Source: an uncultured Prevotella sp. (GTDB lineage: Bacteria; Bacteroidota; Bacteroidia; Bacteroidales; Bacteroidaceae). From it: a stretch of 64,000 bases of DNA. A program made the position numbers and the translations under genes. Where the stretch lies: positions 62,001 through 126,000 of the forward strand of contig ONCJ01000006.1 in the NCBI GenBank assembly GCA_900316295.1, in the 5' to 3' direction. The notes beneath the pieces were generated by a model. It ran no database searches. It had not been told where the DNA came from and saw only the letters and a list, made by a program, of their open reading frames with translations. Shown in pieces: positions 42,407 through 50,664 of the stretch. Position 1 is the first letter of the stretch. Every line of letters starts with the position of its first letter.

Positions 42407-43739
42407 CCACCAACTTTCTTTCAGCCTGTGTCATACGTTCGAAGCAGAAACCATCTATGATGCTTTGCATCAGTTCGGCTATCTTGTCATTACACAGATT
42501 GCCTATGCTGCCCTCGTGGGTGTGGTGGATGTTCTTGTCTGCCTTGAAGGTGCCAGCCTCGATGTCGAGTCCCACCTTCTTGTATGCGTCGCGGAAGGGC
42601 ATACCGTTGGCAGCCAGACGATTTACCTCTTCTACTGAGAATATGGCGTCATACATCGGGTTGTCGAGTATGTGCTGGTTTACTTCCATCTTGTTGATGA
42701 TATATGCCGTCATGCGCAGACAGTCTTTCATTTCGTCAAAGGCAGGCAGGAACACCTCCTTTATTATCTGCAGGTCACGGAAGTAGCCACATGGCAGGTT
42801 GTTCATGATGAGCATCACCTGCTGGGGTAGGGATTGTATCTTGTTCGACTTGGCTCGTATCAGCTCGAACACGTCGGGGTTCTTCTTGTGTGGCATTATG
42901 CTCGACCCCGTGGTACACTCTTTTGGCAGTTTCACGAACGAGAAGTTCTGGCTGTTGAAGAGGCATGCGTCGAAGGCGAGTTTTGCCAGCGTACCAGCCA
43001 CCGTAGCCATAGCGAAAGCCACGTTGCGCTCAGTCTTGCCCCTGCCCATCTGGGCATATACCACGTTATAGTCCATAGAGTCGAAGCCCAGCAGGTCGGT
43101 AGTCATCTGTCGGTTGAGTGGGAACGAGCTGCCATATCCTGCCGCCGACCCTAAGGGGTTGCGGTTGGTCATCTTGTATGCTGCCTGTAGGAACAGCATG
43201 TCGTCGGCAAGCGACTCTGCGTAAGCGCCAAACCATAGTCCGAACGACGACGGCATAGCTATCTGCAGGTGGGTGTATCCAGGCATCAATACGTCCTTGT
43301 ATTGGTTGCTCTTGCTGATGAGTTCGTCGAAGAGCACTTTCACTTCGTCTACTATCTCCTTCAGTTCGTGACGGGTGAAGAGTTTCAGGTCGATGAGCAC
43401 CTGGTCGTTGCGCGACCGTCCGCTATGTATCTTCTTGCCCATGTCGCCCAGCCGTTGTGTGAGCATCAGCTCCACCTGTGAGTGGACATCTTCTATTCCG
43501 TCCTCTATCTGGAAGTTGCCACGCTGTATCTCTGCATAGATATTGCGTAGTTCGCCGAGCAACATCCTTAGCTCGTCCTTCTCCAAGAGACCTATCGACT
43601 CCAGCATGGTGATGTGAGCCATGCTGCCCAATACGTCGTAGCGAGCCAGATACAAGTCCATCTCGCGGTCCCTGCCCACAGTGAAGCGATCTATCTCAGC
43701 GTTCACCTCATAATTCTTCTCCCACAGTTTCTGTGCCAT
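42390..43739 (-). CDS. argH: Argininosuccinate lyase
   Basis: 449 residues; the last step of arginine synthesis, forming arginine and fumarate. The fumarase/aspartase signature GSSIMPHKKNPDVFELIR is present, as are the N-terminal VGRDREMDLYLARYDVLGSM, HSGRSRNDQV and PGYTHLQIAMPSSFGLW. The C-terminal codons and the stop lie in the 23-bp array, so the extreme C-terminus is repeat-derived. The rest matches the family in length and motifs. Confidence 0.96.
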   Translation of the reverse strand: MAQKLWEKNYEVNAEIDRFTVGRDREMDLYLARYDVLGSMAHITMLESIGLLEKDELRMLLGELRNIYAEIQRGNFQIEDGIEDVHSQVELMLTQRLGDMGKKIHSGRSRNDQVLIDLKLFTRHELKEIVDEVKVLFDELISKSNQYKDVLMPGYTHLQIAMPSSFGLWFGAYAESLADDMLFLQAAYKMTNRNPLGSAAGYGSSFPLNRQMTTDLLGFDSMDYNVVYAQMGRGKTERNVAFAMATVAGTLAKLAFDACLFNSQNFSFVKLPKECTTGSSIMPHKKNPDVFELIRAKSNKIQSLPQQVMLIMNNLPCGYFRDLQIIKEVFLPAFDEMKDCLRMTAYIINKMEVNQHILDNPMYDAIFSVEEVNRLAANGMPFRDAYKKVGLDIEAGTFKADKNIHHTHEGSIGNLCNDKIAELMQSIIDGFCFERMTQAERKLVEGDEK

Positions 43740-43754
43740 ACCTAAAAACTATTT

Positions 43755-43796
43755 ACGTTGAACGTTAACAATGCATTATGCACTATGAACTGATTC
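43755..43796. repeat. Heptamer tandem array, units ACGTTGA / TTATGCA
   Basis: Units ACGTTGA, ACGTTAA, CAATGCA, TTATGCA, CTATGAA, CTGATTC lie between argH and the SRPBCC gene. Their reverse complement encodes the last residues (SVHSA) and stop codon of the SRPBCC protein. Confidence 0.78.
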
Positions 43797-44204
43797 ATAC
43801 GGAATCATCGCCAGTGCGTCGGCTATCTTCTCTATAGCCTCCTGCAGCGGTCCCGACACCATACCTTTCAGGAAGATGGGGATGTCTGCCTTGATGGTCA
43901 GCTTCATCTTTGACGCTGTGTCGCTTGTCGGCAACAACTGTATCCAGAAGTTGAACGACATAGGCGCGTTCTCCGACTCAAACTTGATAGTCTTCGGCTC
44001 CTCCCGTTCAATGATACGCATGCTGATGGTACCCACAGGAGTGCCTCCCACGCTGATGCTGTCCTTGTCGAACGACACGTCCTTCAGCTTGTCCTCCGGA
44101 ATCTTATCCTTTACTCTCTCAATATTACTCAGGTCGCTCAGCATGTTATATACATTCTGCTGAGGATATGGTATCTGTTTTATCGAACTTTCAAATTGTG
44201 CCAT
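43776..44204 (-). CDS. SRPBCC (START-like) family protein
   Basis: 142 residues. It begins MAQFESSIKQIPYPQQNVYN and shows the START/polyketide-cyclase pattern: an N-terminal strand, two short helices (MLSDLSNIERVKDKIP), beta-strands (SMRIIEREEPKTIKFES), and a long C-terminal helix (GPLQEAIEKIADALAMIPYE). It probably binds a hydrophobic ligand or acts as an assembly factor; no substrate is known. The last five residues are encoded by a heptamer array. It lies between pyrE and argH on the same strand. Confidence 0.82.
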   Translation of the reverse strand: MAQFESSIKQIPYPQQNVYNMLSDLSNIERVKDKIPEDKLKDVSFDKDSISVGGTPVGTISMRIIEREEPKTIKFESENAPMSFNFWIQLLPTSDTASKMKLTIKADIPIFLKGMVSGPLQEAIEKIADALAMIPYESVHSA

Positions 44205-44207
44205 ACC

Positions 44208-44235
44208 AAAAACTAAAAACTAAAAACCAAAAACC
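44208..44235. repeat. Heptamer tandem array, unit AAAAACT/AAAAACC
   Basis: Four exact 7-bp units (AAAAACT twice, AAAAACC twice) fill the 33-nt gap between pyrE and the SRPBCC gene. Confidence 0.85.
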
Positions 44236-44237
44236 TA

Positions 44238-44876
44238 CTACACTCCCCAAGTACTTGGATTCTTGCGCCACTCTCCGAGCACCGCCTTTTCCTCGTCTTT
44301 GATATATCCCGTCTTGGCAGCCTCCTCTACCACATGCTCGTAGTCGCTCAGAGTGATCAGCTTCACCCCAGCCTCAGCAAACGCCTGCTCGGCAACAGGG
44401 AAGCCGTAGGTGAACGAAGCCACCATACCTACCACTTCGCATCCTGCCTCGCGCAGAGCCGCCACAGCCTTCAGGCTGCTGCCACCAGTAGAGATGAGGT
44501 CTTCTACCACAATCACCTTTGCGCCAGCCTTCACTTCACCCTCTATCTGATTGCCCATACCGTGATCCTTCGGTTTCGGACGAACATAGCAGAAAGGCAT
44601 ACCCAGCTGGTCGGCAACGAGCGCTCCCTGAGCAATGGCTCCCGTGGCTACTCCTGCCACCACCTCTGCCTCAGGGAAGTTCTCCTGTATGGCATGACAT
44701 AGCTCCAGCTTCACAAACGAGCGCAGCTGAGCATACGCCAGCGTCTTGCGGTTGTCCGTATATATTGGCGACTTCCATCCCGAAGCCCATGTGAAGGGGT
44801 CGGTGGGTTGCAGTTTCACAGCCTTGATGTCCAGCAGTTTGGCTGCCAGTTGGCTCTTAATGTTCTTTGTACTCAT
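44238..44876 (-). CDS. pyrE: Orotate phosphoribosyltransferase
   Basis: 212 residues; makes orotidine 5'-phosphate in pyrimidine synthesis. The PRPP-binding motif is VIVVEDLISTGGSSLKAVAA, the substrate region is FTWASGWKSPIYTDNRKTL, and the flexible loop is RPKPKDHGMGNQIEG. Length and motifs are standard. It has a near-ideal promoter 77-107 nt upstream, so pyrE, the SRPBCC gene and argH probably form one transcript. Confidence 0.96.
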   Translation of the reverse strand: MSTKNIKSQLAAKLLDIKAVKLQPTDPFTWASGWKSPIYTDNRKTLAYAQLRSFVKLELCHAIQENFPEAEVVAGVATGAIAQGALVADQLGMPFCYVRPKPKDHGMGNQIEGEVKAGAKVIVVEDLISTGGSSLKAVAALREAGCEVVGMVASFTYGFPVAEQAFAEAGVKLITLSDYEHVVEEAAKTGYIKDEEKAVLGEWRKNPSTWGV

Positions 44877-44952
44877 ATTTCTTGTAGTTTTTTTGTTGTC
44901 AAGTTCCTTTTTGCAGAGGCTCTAAACGTGCCTAGAGCCCCGTAATAGAGTG

Positions 44953-44983
44953 CAAATGTACAACTTTTATTTCAGCTGACAAA
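44953..44983 (-). promoter_or_regulatory. Promoter of pyrE
   Basis: Minus strand: TTTG (44980-44983), 19-bp spacer, TACATTTG (44953-44960) followed by C. The -33 part lies inside the last codons of the SH3-protein gene. Confidence 0.78.
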
Positions 44984-45536
44984 ACTTAGCCGATATATAA
45001 AACACCTGATCATTGAACTTCGTCTTGTAGAAGTCGCCCTGCTTGCCGAGATAGGGCAGTCGGGTGCCCTTCGGCAGATAGTAGGGCCTCCACTCTGCAT
45101 CCAACCCCCAGTCGTCTTTCGCAGGCTGGTTGTTGTCCGTGATGAATTGGTTGTGATACACCGAAGCCGAGCTTGCAATATTATAGCAGTAGTATCCGTA
45201 TTTCGTCGACGGACCCTCGCGCAGCCTCACGTTGGTACCCGTCAACACGAGATACCTCTCGCCCTTCACCTTGCCAGGCACATGAGCCACACTCCTTGGT
45301 ATCACCACATTTGCCGCAGGGTAGGGCCAATAGTAGTAGTCGTCGCCACCACCCTCGTCCAGCACTTTGATAGCCGTACCTTTCGTCAGTTCCACGGGCT
45401 GCCCCCATCGCGGGTCCTCATACGTGTAGTTCCGACTCATCACCACAACCACCTCCTTAGCATCCTGCGCCATCACCGCCTGCGTCCGCATCACACATGC
45501 AAGCAGCAACAACATCATTACATTCCATTTCTTCAT
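44967..45536 (-). CDS. Secreted SH3-like (SH3b) domain protein
   Basis: 189 residues with a signal peptide (MKKWNVMMLLLLACVMRTQA). Two SH3-like units are suggested: the first near ELTKGTAIKVLDEGGGDDYY, the second with VLTGTNVRLREGPSTKYGYY, the classic NVRxGPSTxY pattern of bacterial SH3b domains. It ends in a third strand set, QGDFYKTKFNDQVFYISAKF. Likely periplasmic and peptidoglycan- or protein-binding. No hydrolase domain is attached. Confidence 0.78.
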   Translation of the reverse strand: MKKWNVMMLLLLACVMRTQAVMAQDAKEVVVVMSRNYTYEDPRWGQPVELTKGTAIKVLDEGGGDDYYYWPYPAANVVIPRSVAHVPGKVKGERYLVLTGTNVRLREGPSTKYGYYCYNIASSASVYHNQFITDNNQPAKDDWGLDAEWRPYYLPKGTRLPYLGKQGDFYKTKFNDQVFYISAKFCQLK

Positions 45537-45566
45537 ACCATTTCCCTTATTTTGTTCTTACGCCAG

Positions 45567-45598
45567 CAAAATTACGTAAAGTCGAGAGAAAATCCAAA
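45567..45598 (-). promoter_or_regulatory. Promoter of the SH3-protein gene
   Basis: Minus strand: TTTG (45595-45598), 20-bp spacer, TAATTTTG (45567-45574) followed by C, 31 nt before the ATG at 45536. Confidence 0.72.
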
Positions 45599-45874
45599 AG
45601 AAAGTTTGCTTTTTAGCCTCAAGCTGCGATGCTTTGATGTTGCAAAAACGGCACTCTGACATCTGCAGACATTCGTCAGCAGACCTGCCGACCAATGTCA
45701 GCAACTCTCGACGCGCCCAAATTGTGCGAAGAAAACGTCGATATTACCGCATGATTACAGCCTTTTGTGGAAAAGATTATGTCGTTTTATTTCTTCGGTT
45801 TGCTCACCTCGAGCAAAAGGAACCAAGAAAAAAGGAAGAATAATATTCACCATCGAGGGCATGCTGCATAACTA
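45599..45874. other. Intergenic region with decayed mntA-like fragment
   Basis: The 338-nt gap between hepT and the SH3 gene holds, besides a promoter, an inverted CTGACAT/ATGTCAG pair (about 45655-45705). On the minus strand at about 45800-45838 there is a stretch encoding ARGEQTEE after a frameshifted GSF. This stretch matches about 35-40 bp of mntA (around 46394-46430) with a few differences, and so looks like the remnant of a second nucleotidyltransferase gene. At 45849-45864 lies ACCATCGAGGGCATGC, a copy of one arm of the hairpin at 46578-46618. I see no intact gene. Confidence 0.5.
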
Positions 45875-46216
45875 CTATTCAGATAAATATTGTGCAATTT
45901 GATCTTTTAGTGGTTGTAAATCGTTTTCTATGACATTCCAAAGCATATCAACTCTTACTTGAAAATATCCATGGACAATATGGTGACGCATTCCTTCTAT
46001 CTGACGCCAAGGTGTGTCAGGATGAGAATTCTTGAACTCGTCAGTAAGCATATATGATGCTTCTCCTATAATCATGGTATAATATGCGAGTCCGCCAAAT
46101 AGAACTTTGTCATTTGTTAATGATTCTATTGTCATCCCAGAAGTCCGTTCAAGGATAATGTCAATAGCTTCAAGCATGTGTTCAAGTCTGCCCTTGTCTC
46201 TAATTTTCTCTCTCAT
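45875..46216 (-). CDS. hepT: HepT-like HEPN-domain toxin
   Basis: 113 residues from MREKIRDKGRLEHMLEAIDI; an upstream start falls within mntA and is less likely. The HEPN RNase motif R-x4-H is RHHIVH within IEGMRHHIVHGYFQV. HepT proteins are toxins whose activity is blocked by adenylylation by the partner MntA (type VII toxin-antitoxin). It overlaps mntA by 17 nt, the normal arrangement for this pair. Chromosomal stability or phage defence is the usual proposed role; not testable here. Confidence 0.85.
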   Translation of the reverse strand: MREKIRDKGRLEHMLEAIDIILERTSGMTIESLTNDKVLFGGLAYYTMIIGEASYMLTDEFKNSHPDTPWRQIEGMRHHIVHGYFQVRVDMLWNVIENDLQPLKDQIAQYLSE

Positions 46217-46499
46217 AAATAAGAACTTTATCCTGATTAGCACTTTGTTGAGCATAAGAAACAAGCGAGCCTACTGGAACAAGATCAATCTCACGTCCCA
46301 GCAAATCCCTTAAATCCATATACATACCACCAAGAGTAAACAAACTAAATCGCTGTGACATGTCTGGTTCAAAGAGAATGTCCACATCGCTTTCTTCCGT
46401 CTGCTCACCTCGAGCAAAGGAACCAAACAACCATGCTTTCAAGACGGGCTGTGTCTTGAAATACTCTGCAATCTGTTTACTTACATTCTCAGCACCCAT
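46200..46499 (-). CDS. mntA: MntA-like minimal nucleotidyltransferase antitoxin
   Basis: 99 residues. The nucleotidyltransferase signature is GSFARGEQTEESDVDILFEP, that is GSxxRG and D-x-D, with a third acidic residue in LGREIDLVPVGSL. MntA uses ATP to add AMP residues to HepT and neutralise it. It has its own strong promoter and overlaps hepT. The module is flanked by copies of a GAGGGCATGC repeat. Confidence 0.86.
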   Translation of the reverse strand: MGAENVSKQIAEYFKTQPVLKAWLFGSFARGEQTEESDVDILFEPDMSQRFSLFTLGGMYMDLRDLLGREIDLVPVGSLVSYAQQSANQDKVLIYEREN

Positions 46500-46523
46500 T
46501 GTTGTTTATTATTTTATCTGATG

Positions 46524-46554
46524 CAAAAATAAACATACTTTGAGAAATAACAAA
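46524..46554 (-). promoter_or_regulatory. Promoter of mntA-hepT
   Basis: Minus strand: TTTG (46551-46554), 19-bp spacer, TATTTTTG (46524-46531) followed by C, 25 nt before the mntA ATG. Very good match. Confidence 0.78.
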
Positions 46555-46577
46555 GAAAAAGATGGAAAATCATATCC

Positions 46578-46618
46578 ACCACCGAGGGCATGCCCGTAGT
46601 GAGCATGCCCTCGATGGT
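46578..46618. terminator. Strong hairpin (terminator-like) with repeated arm
   Basis: ACCACCGAGGGCATGC (46578-46593) pairs with GCATGCCCTCGATGGT (46603-46618) with one mismatch. It follows the 187-residue protein gene and precedes mntA. A single arm is repeated at 45849-45864 on the far side of the toxin-antitoxin pair. Confidence 0.65.
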
Positions 46619-46637
46619 CTTTTATTAGTTTATAGTA

Positions 46638-47201
46638 TTACTTCTCTGAAATTTTTAAAGACTCAAGATCGGAATAAATTTTTTCGGTTCTTTTTTTAAA
46701 AGCTCTATACCCATTACATTTTTGAATGTCATCAGGAACAATATTCTTCAATTTTTTTATGGATTCAATTTCTCGTTTGTTTATGCGTTTCTCATAATCC
46801 TTTTTTATACGTACAACTTCTTCCATACATTGTAAAGAGACATCAATCCAAGTTAAATCTTTGGCTTTCAAAGCAAATTTATAAGCCTTTTCAAATTCAA
46901 GAAAAGCAGTGAATGGCATATTATTAAGGTGAGCGAACCCCCATGACATGTGCATTGCAATATTAGAATGAATTCTCAAAGATTCAAGACGTTTCTCGGT
47001 TTCATCTAGTGTTTTTAGTCTCTTTTCAATCTCATTCAGTCGTACCACATCAACAACAGATGCTCCAACAATCAGCGTCGCACATATAGCGATAGCTGCA
47101 AGAGTACCGTTTTCGAGCGATGTGCTAACACTACTCGAAAAGAATGCCAACATGCTGAAAGCTAAAGAGAACAACGAAAAAATCAAGATATAGCCCCCCA
47201 T
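46638..47201 (-). CDS. Membrane-anchored helical protein of unknown function
   Basis: 187 residues. Two hydrophobic segments (residues 3-22 and 33-52) are followed by a charged helical domain with heptad-like patterns (LNEIEKRLKTLDETEKRLES), an FEKAYKFALKAKDLTWIDV helix pair resembling TPR-like packing, and a basic C-terminus. The codon use is AT-richer than in the housekeeping genes. It starts 5 nt after the stop of the surface protein on the same strand. Family not recognised. Confidence 0.6.
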   Translation of the reverse strand: MGGYILIFSLFSLAFSMLAFFSSSVSTSLENGTLAAIAICATLIVGASVVDVVRLNEIEKRLKTLDETEKRLESLRIHSNIAMHMSWGFAHLNNMPFTAFLEFEKAYKFALKAKDLTWIDVSLQCMEEVVRIKKDYEKRINKREIESIKKLKNIVPDDIQKCNGYRAFKKRTEKIYSDLESLKISEK

Positions 47202-47205
47202 TTTA

Positions 47206-49998
47206 CTACTTTACAATCACTTTTTTTGTTGTACCATCACTCATGCGGATGATATTCAATCCCTTTATGTATCCATGGTGTTTCACACCATTTATAGAGT
47301 AATTCGACACCTCATGAGCTTTGTTGGCGTTCTCTACATTATTAATGCCTGTCGCTCCATTGACAGTTAGTGTAGCAGTAGTATTCTCGATATCGTGTGA
47401 TATGCCAGTCTGATCCGAAAATGCAATTTCCTTTAGTGCAATCTGATAGTCACCACTACTTAGTTCAGGATTCGCCTTCACCTTGATTGTTGCCACTTCG
47501 CCTTCATTTCCAGAAAATGCCCTACTTTTTGTTGAACTAACCAATAACAAAAGCGACCCATCGGGTTGCATTGCATAATCGAAAATGTTAGTGTTGCTAT
47601 ATGTAGTTCGGTCAAGACTTAGATTAACCATCAAGTCGTTATATTCGTCCTTCTGGATTGTTACACCTTCAGGTAAGTATACATTGCATTGGAAACCAGT
47701 AACAGCAAACTCGTTGTTCATTTTTAGGGACAATGTAGCTTCACCACTTTCATCCACCGTTGCATTTTCAATGTAAAGTGAATTACCCTGTGCAGAAGCG
47801 TTGGTGTTTTTTGGTCTTGCCTTCGCTAACATAGGTTTAGAATTGTTAGACGCTCCACGAATATCGCCATATAAAATTAAATTGGAGAGGCAGGTAATGT
47901 CTGCCACATTCACCTTTGTATCTTCGTTCAAGTCAGCCGCTGCTTTTACAAAAGTTGGGGTTGCCAAGCCAAGTATATGATTAGCTATAACCGTAATGTC
48001 CGCTACATTAACTTTTGTGTCGGCATTCACATCACCCAGTATATATGATTTGACATTGAGAGTGCTCTTCATAATCGGGACTGAGTAGTTTGTGCCGTAC
48101 TTGTCTGAAAGTTCTGTATTTCTAATAACAAGTGGATATTCTCCATCAGCCAGACCCTCTGCCACATTCACACCAATTGTTACCACTTCTCCACTATTGC
48201 CACTAAACACAGCACTCTTAGTGGAACTGGCAAGGATGCGTAGTGCTCCATCGTTTTGCAGAGCAGTATCAAATATATTCGTCTTAGTTACTGTGGTACG
48301 TGTTGTATTAAGTGCCACATCATACTCGCCATCGCTATTCTGTGCAAAGGTAAATCCTTCTGGCAAATAGATGTCGCATTGAAAACCAGTAATCTCTTGT
48401 GTATTATTCATCTTCAAAGAAAGTGTGAGAGGCTTGCCAGTAAAAGCATCTGTTCGCTCAAAGAAGAGTACATTACTACTTTCGTCTATTTCAGAATCAC
48501 CACCGCTACTATTTTGCACATATGTGGCTATAGCAGTTACGTCATGCCCTGGCATAGTAGATGGTAATCCGTCCCAACCAGTGAAAGTATAGCCATCTTT
48601 CACTGGAGCCACCTCGGGGGTAATAATATCACCATAGTGCATCAAGGTGGATTTGAAAACCTCATTATCTACAATATAGGTTAGCTTGAACCAATTGCTT
48701 GATGGAGTAACGTTAAGTATACCTTTGCGATAAGTAATGTCATAATTTGGAGAGGAAGCACCGGAAACTATAATATCATATTTTCCGACAGGACTCTCTG
48801 TAGTGGCAGAACATGTAAAAGTTGGTCTTGTTTTTAGAGAGTTTTCAGTATCATTATTCTTCCATCCTGTATACTTTGCATAAAATGTTGGATTACTTTC
48901 TCCCATTTCTCGCGTGTATTCGCCAGCATATATCTCCAACGGTGCCTTGCTTACGGTTAACGTTCCTTGGGTAATGTTTGTCACATCGTAGTTCTTTGCA
49001 GAGACACTACTTAGTATAATAGGATATGTCCCGACACCGCTGGTCGTATTAGCGGTAGTAGAAAAAGTTCCCACTGAGGTCAATACACTTGCATTTTCTC
49101 CATTTACGAAACCTGTATATTCGGCTTCGAAAGACGGGTTTACATTACCATACTCCTTAGTAGCATTCTTCACATTGATATTTAGGGGTACTTTGTTGAT
49201 GGTATATGTATATGGAATTTCTACATCAAATGACATATCTTTATTAGCAAAGGTAAACGGAATATTCTGAGTGTATGTTCCTGCATCACTGTTCAGTACT
49301 GCCATGTTATAGCTGCTAATTGCGAAGTCTGCTGGCAATTTGCTGGTAGGTGTCACAACAGGAGCCTTTCCCGAATAGCTGAATTCGTTTTCATTCCACG
49401 ATACAAAATCCTTAGCTATATATACAGAAGCATTCGAACCTAACGTACCCAATTTTTCGCCTAAGTAAATGATTGCCTGCAGGCGACTGCAACCAGAAAA
49501 AGTGTCTCTATAAATTGACGAGCAGGTAGCTGGAATAACGATATAAGATAACATTGTGCAGTCCATAAAAGCACAATCGGAATTAATACTTTTCAATGAA
49601 TTTCCTAAATTGGCGACACGTAAGTTAGTACAGTCGTAAAAAGCATGACTACTTATAGTTTCAACTGTTGGAAATGAAATAGTCTTTAAGGAAGCACAAT
49701 TAGAAAATGCGGATCTTCCAATTGATTTCAAATTGTTCCCTATTGACTTCACGCTGTTTAAAGAAGTACTACCATAAAATGCACTTGGGCTTATTTGAGT
49801 AACTTTGAACGTTAATCCATCAGAGACAATCGTTGCCGGAATTACCACATCCGTAGGACTTCCTACATATCCACTCACATACGCTTCCGTACCATTAAGC
49901 GTATATTTCAAATTACCGATGGTTATCACCGTACCGGCATAGCTGCTTATGCCTACAAAAAGGCAGAATAGCAATGATAATAGTTTTCGTGTTTTCAT
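47206..49998 (-). CDS. Modular surface protein: BspA-LRR, MBG, cohesin-like and dockerin-like domains
   Basis: 930 residues from MKTRKLLSLLFCLFVGISSY, a signal peptide; an ATG 10 codons upstream is less suitable. Order: LRR_5/BspA repeats (about 45-190), two MBG-type domains (TLTVSKAPLEIYAGEYTREM region), a Listeria-Bacteroides repeat (KDGYTFTGWDGLP), a cohesin-like domain (LSLKMNNTQEITGFQCDIYL), a dockerin pair (LGDVNADTKVNVADITVIAN and AADLNEDTKVNVADITCLSN), and a second cohesin-like domain closely similar to the first. It ends in a sorting tail (YSINGVKHHGYIKGLNIIRM). Probably an adhesin exported by a type IX-like route. Confidence 0.82.
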   Translation of the reverse strand: MKTRKLLSLLFCLFVGISSYAGTVITIGNLKYTLNGTEAYVSGYVGSPTDVVIPATIVSDGLTFKVTQISPSAFYGSTSLNSVKSIGNNLKSIGRSAFSNCASLKTISFPTVETISSHAFYDCTNLRVANLGNSLKSINSDCAFMDCTMLSYIVIPATCSSIYRDTFSGCSRLQAIIYLGEKLGTLGSNASVYIAKDFVSWNENEFSYSGKAPVVTPTSKLPADFAISSYNMAVLNSDAGTYTQNIPFTFANKDMSFDVEIPYTYTINKVPLNINVKNATKEYGNVNPSFEAEYTGFVNGENASVLTSVGTFSTTANTTSGVGTYPIILSSVSAKNYDVTNITQGTLTVSKAPLEIYAGEYTREMGESNPTFYAKYTGWKNNDTENSLKTRPTFTCSATTESPVGKYDIIVSGASSPNYDITYRKGILNVTPSSNWFKLTYIVDNEVFKSTLMHYGDIITPEVAPVKDGYTFTGWDGLPSTMPGHDVTAIATYVQNSSGGDSEIDESSNVLFFERTDAFTGKPLTLSLKMNNTQEITGFQCDIYLPEGFTFAQNSDGEYDVALNTTRTTVTKTNIFDTALQNDGALRILASSTKSAVFSGNSGEVVTIGVNVAEGLADGEYPLVIRNTELSDKYGTNYSVPIMKSTLNVKSYILGDVNADTKVNVADITVIANHILGLATPTFVKAAADLNEDTKVNVADITCLSNLILYGDIRGASNNSKPMLAKARPKNTNASAQGNSLYIENATVDESGEATLSLKMNNEFAVTGFQCNVYLPEGVTIQKDEYNDLMVNLSLDRTTYSNTNIFDYAMQPDGSLLLLVSSTKSRAFSGNEGEVATIKVKANPELSSGDYQIALKEIAFSDQTGISHDIENTTATLTVNGATGINNVENANKAHEVSNYSINGVKHHGYIKGLNIIRMSDGTTKKVIVK

Positions 49999-50017
49999 AG
50001 CTCTACTTTTATATATT

Positions 50018-50251
50018 TTAATTATCATTCTTTTCCGACCATGTTAGTGTACACTTATCGTAAGAAAAACATAACTCGGACTCTATAGTTTCCCTTATTT
50101 CTTCTGTCGTCGGCCTTTCTTTATACGCAAGATATACTGGTTGATATAACTCGTCAGGGAATGATACTCTTACGTAGCTAAGACCATTATTCACAACACT
50201 CTCTAACTGTTCTTCCGTAACGATTTTGGTTTTTGCGTTAAAATTTTCCAT
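50018..50251 (-). CDS. Small acidic protein upstream of the surface-protein gene
   Basis: 77 residues from the ATG at 50251; a TTG two codons earlier is possible. No signal peptide or membrane helix. It contains an acidic C-terminal half (TTEEIRETIESELCFSYDKC). It lies between a terminator-like hairpin and the start of the modular surface protein, 19 nt apart on the same strand. I do not recognise it; being short, it could be misassigned. Confidence 0.5.
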   Translation of the reverse strand: MENFNAKTKIVTEEQLESVVNNGLSYVRVSFPDELYQPVYLAYKERPTTEEIRETIESELCFSYDKCTLTWSEKNDN

Positions 50252-50323
50252 AAGCAATAAGTCTCATTGCCTATACACTCCCCAATTTCGGCGGTTAGTA
50301 ATATTGTTTAAGTTATAGGAAAT

Positions 50324-50359
50324 AAAAAAGGCATGGGAGTTTCTACTCTCGCCCATCCC
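50324..50359 (-). terminator. Intrinsic terminator after the candidate RNA
   Basis: Minus strand: GGGATGGG-C-GAG...CTC-CCATGCC hairpin followed by TTTTTT. It would end transcription before the small acidic protein gene, or act as an attenuator. Confidence 0.6.
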
Positions 50360-50664
50360 TGAGTTCAGGCCTTCGCATTGCCCCCATGCAAGGATAAGCA
50401 ACGCAGTTAGCCCACGCCAAGTGATATTATATATACAACACAGCACTATACATTTATATATATAGTACACTCGTCGGGATATAAATCACCCACGCAGACG
50501 TTTCGTTGCATTACCTCTGTGCATGTAGTCAAAGTTGCGAAGTTTGAACTCACAGAATAGTAACGTTCGTAAACGCCTTCGAGACCTCGCCATACAAATG
50601 GCTTCGTGGTCTCATTTCCTCAATGTCTTGACCCTCTTACCCCATCGGGCTATCTAAGTCTGTG
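50324..50664 (-). ncRNA. Candidate structured RNA ending in an intrinsic terminator
   Basis: A stretch of about 340 nt without a convincing gene runs from a -7 element (50665-50673) to a hairpin with a T-tract (50324-50359). In between are at least two good stem-loops: GAGACC...GGTCTC (50581-50613) with inner GCCAT/ATGGC, and CTGTG...CACAG (50517-50555) with an inner AGTTCAAA-type stem. It does not match tmRNA, RNase P or SRP RNA as I know them. It could be a small RNA (6S-like size is possible) or a long leader of the genes after it. Coordinates are approximate. Confidence 0.45.

Noticed and set aside
45634..45843. 69-codon plus-strand frame upstream of the SH3 gene
   Set aside because: It crosses the SH3 promoter region and the decayed mntA fragment on the other strand; composition is not protein-like.
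50264..50470. 68-codon minus-strand frame
   Set aside because: It spans the terminator hairpin and stem-loops of the candidate RNA and has no protein-like features.
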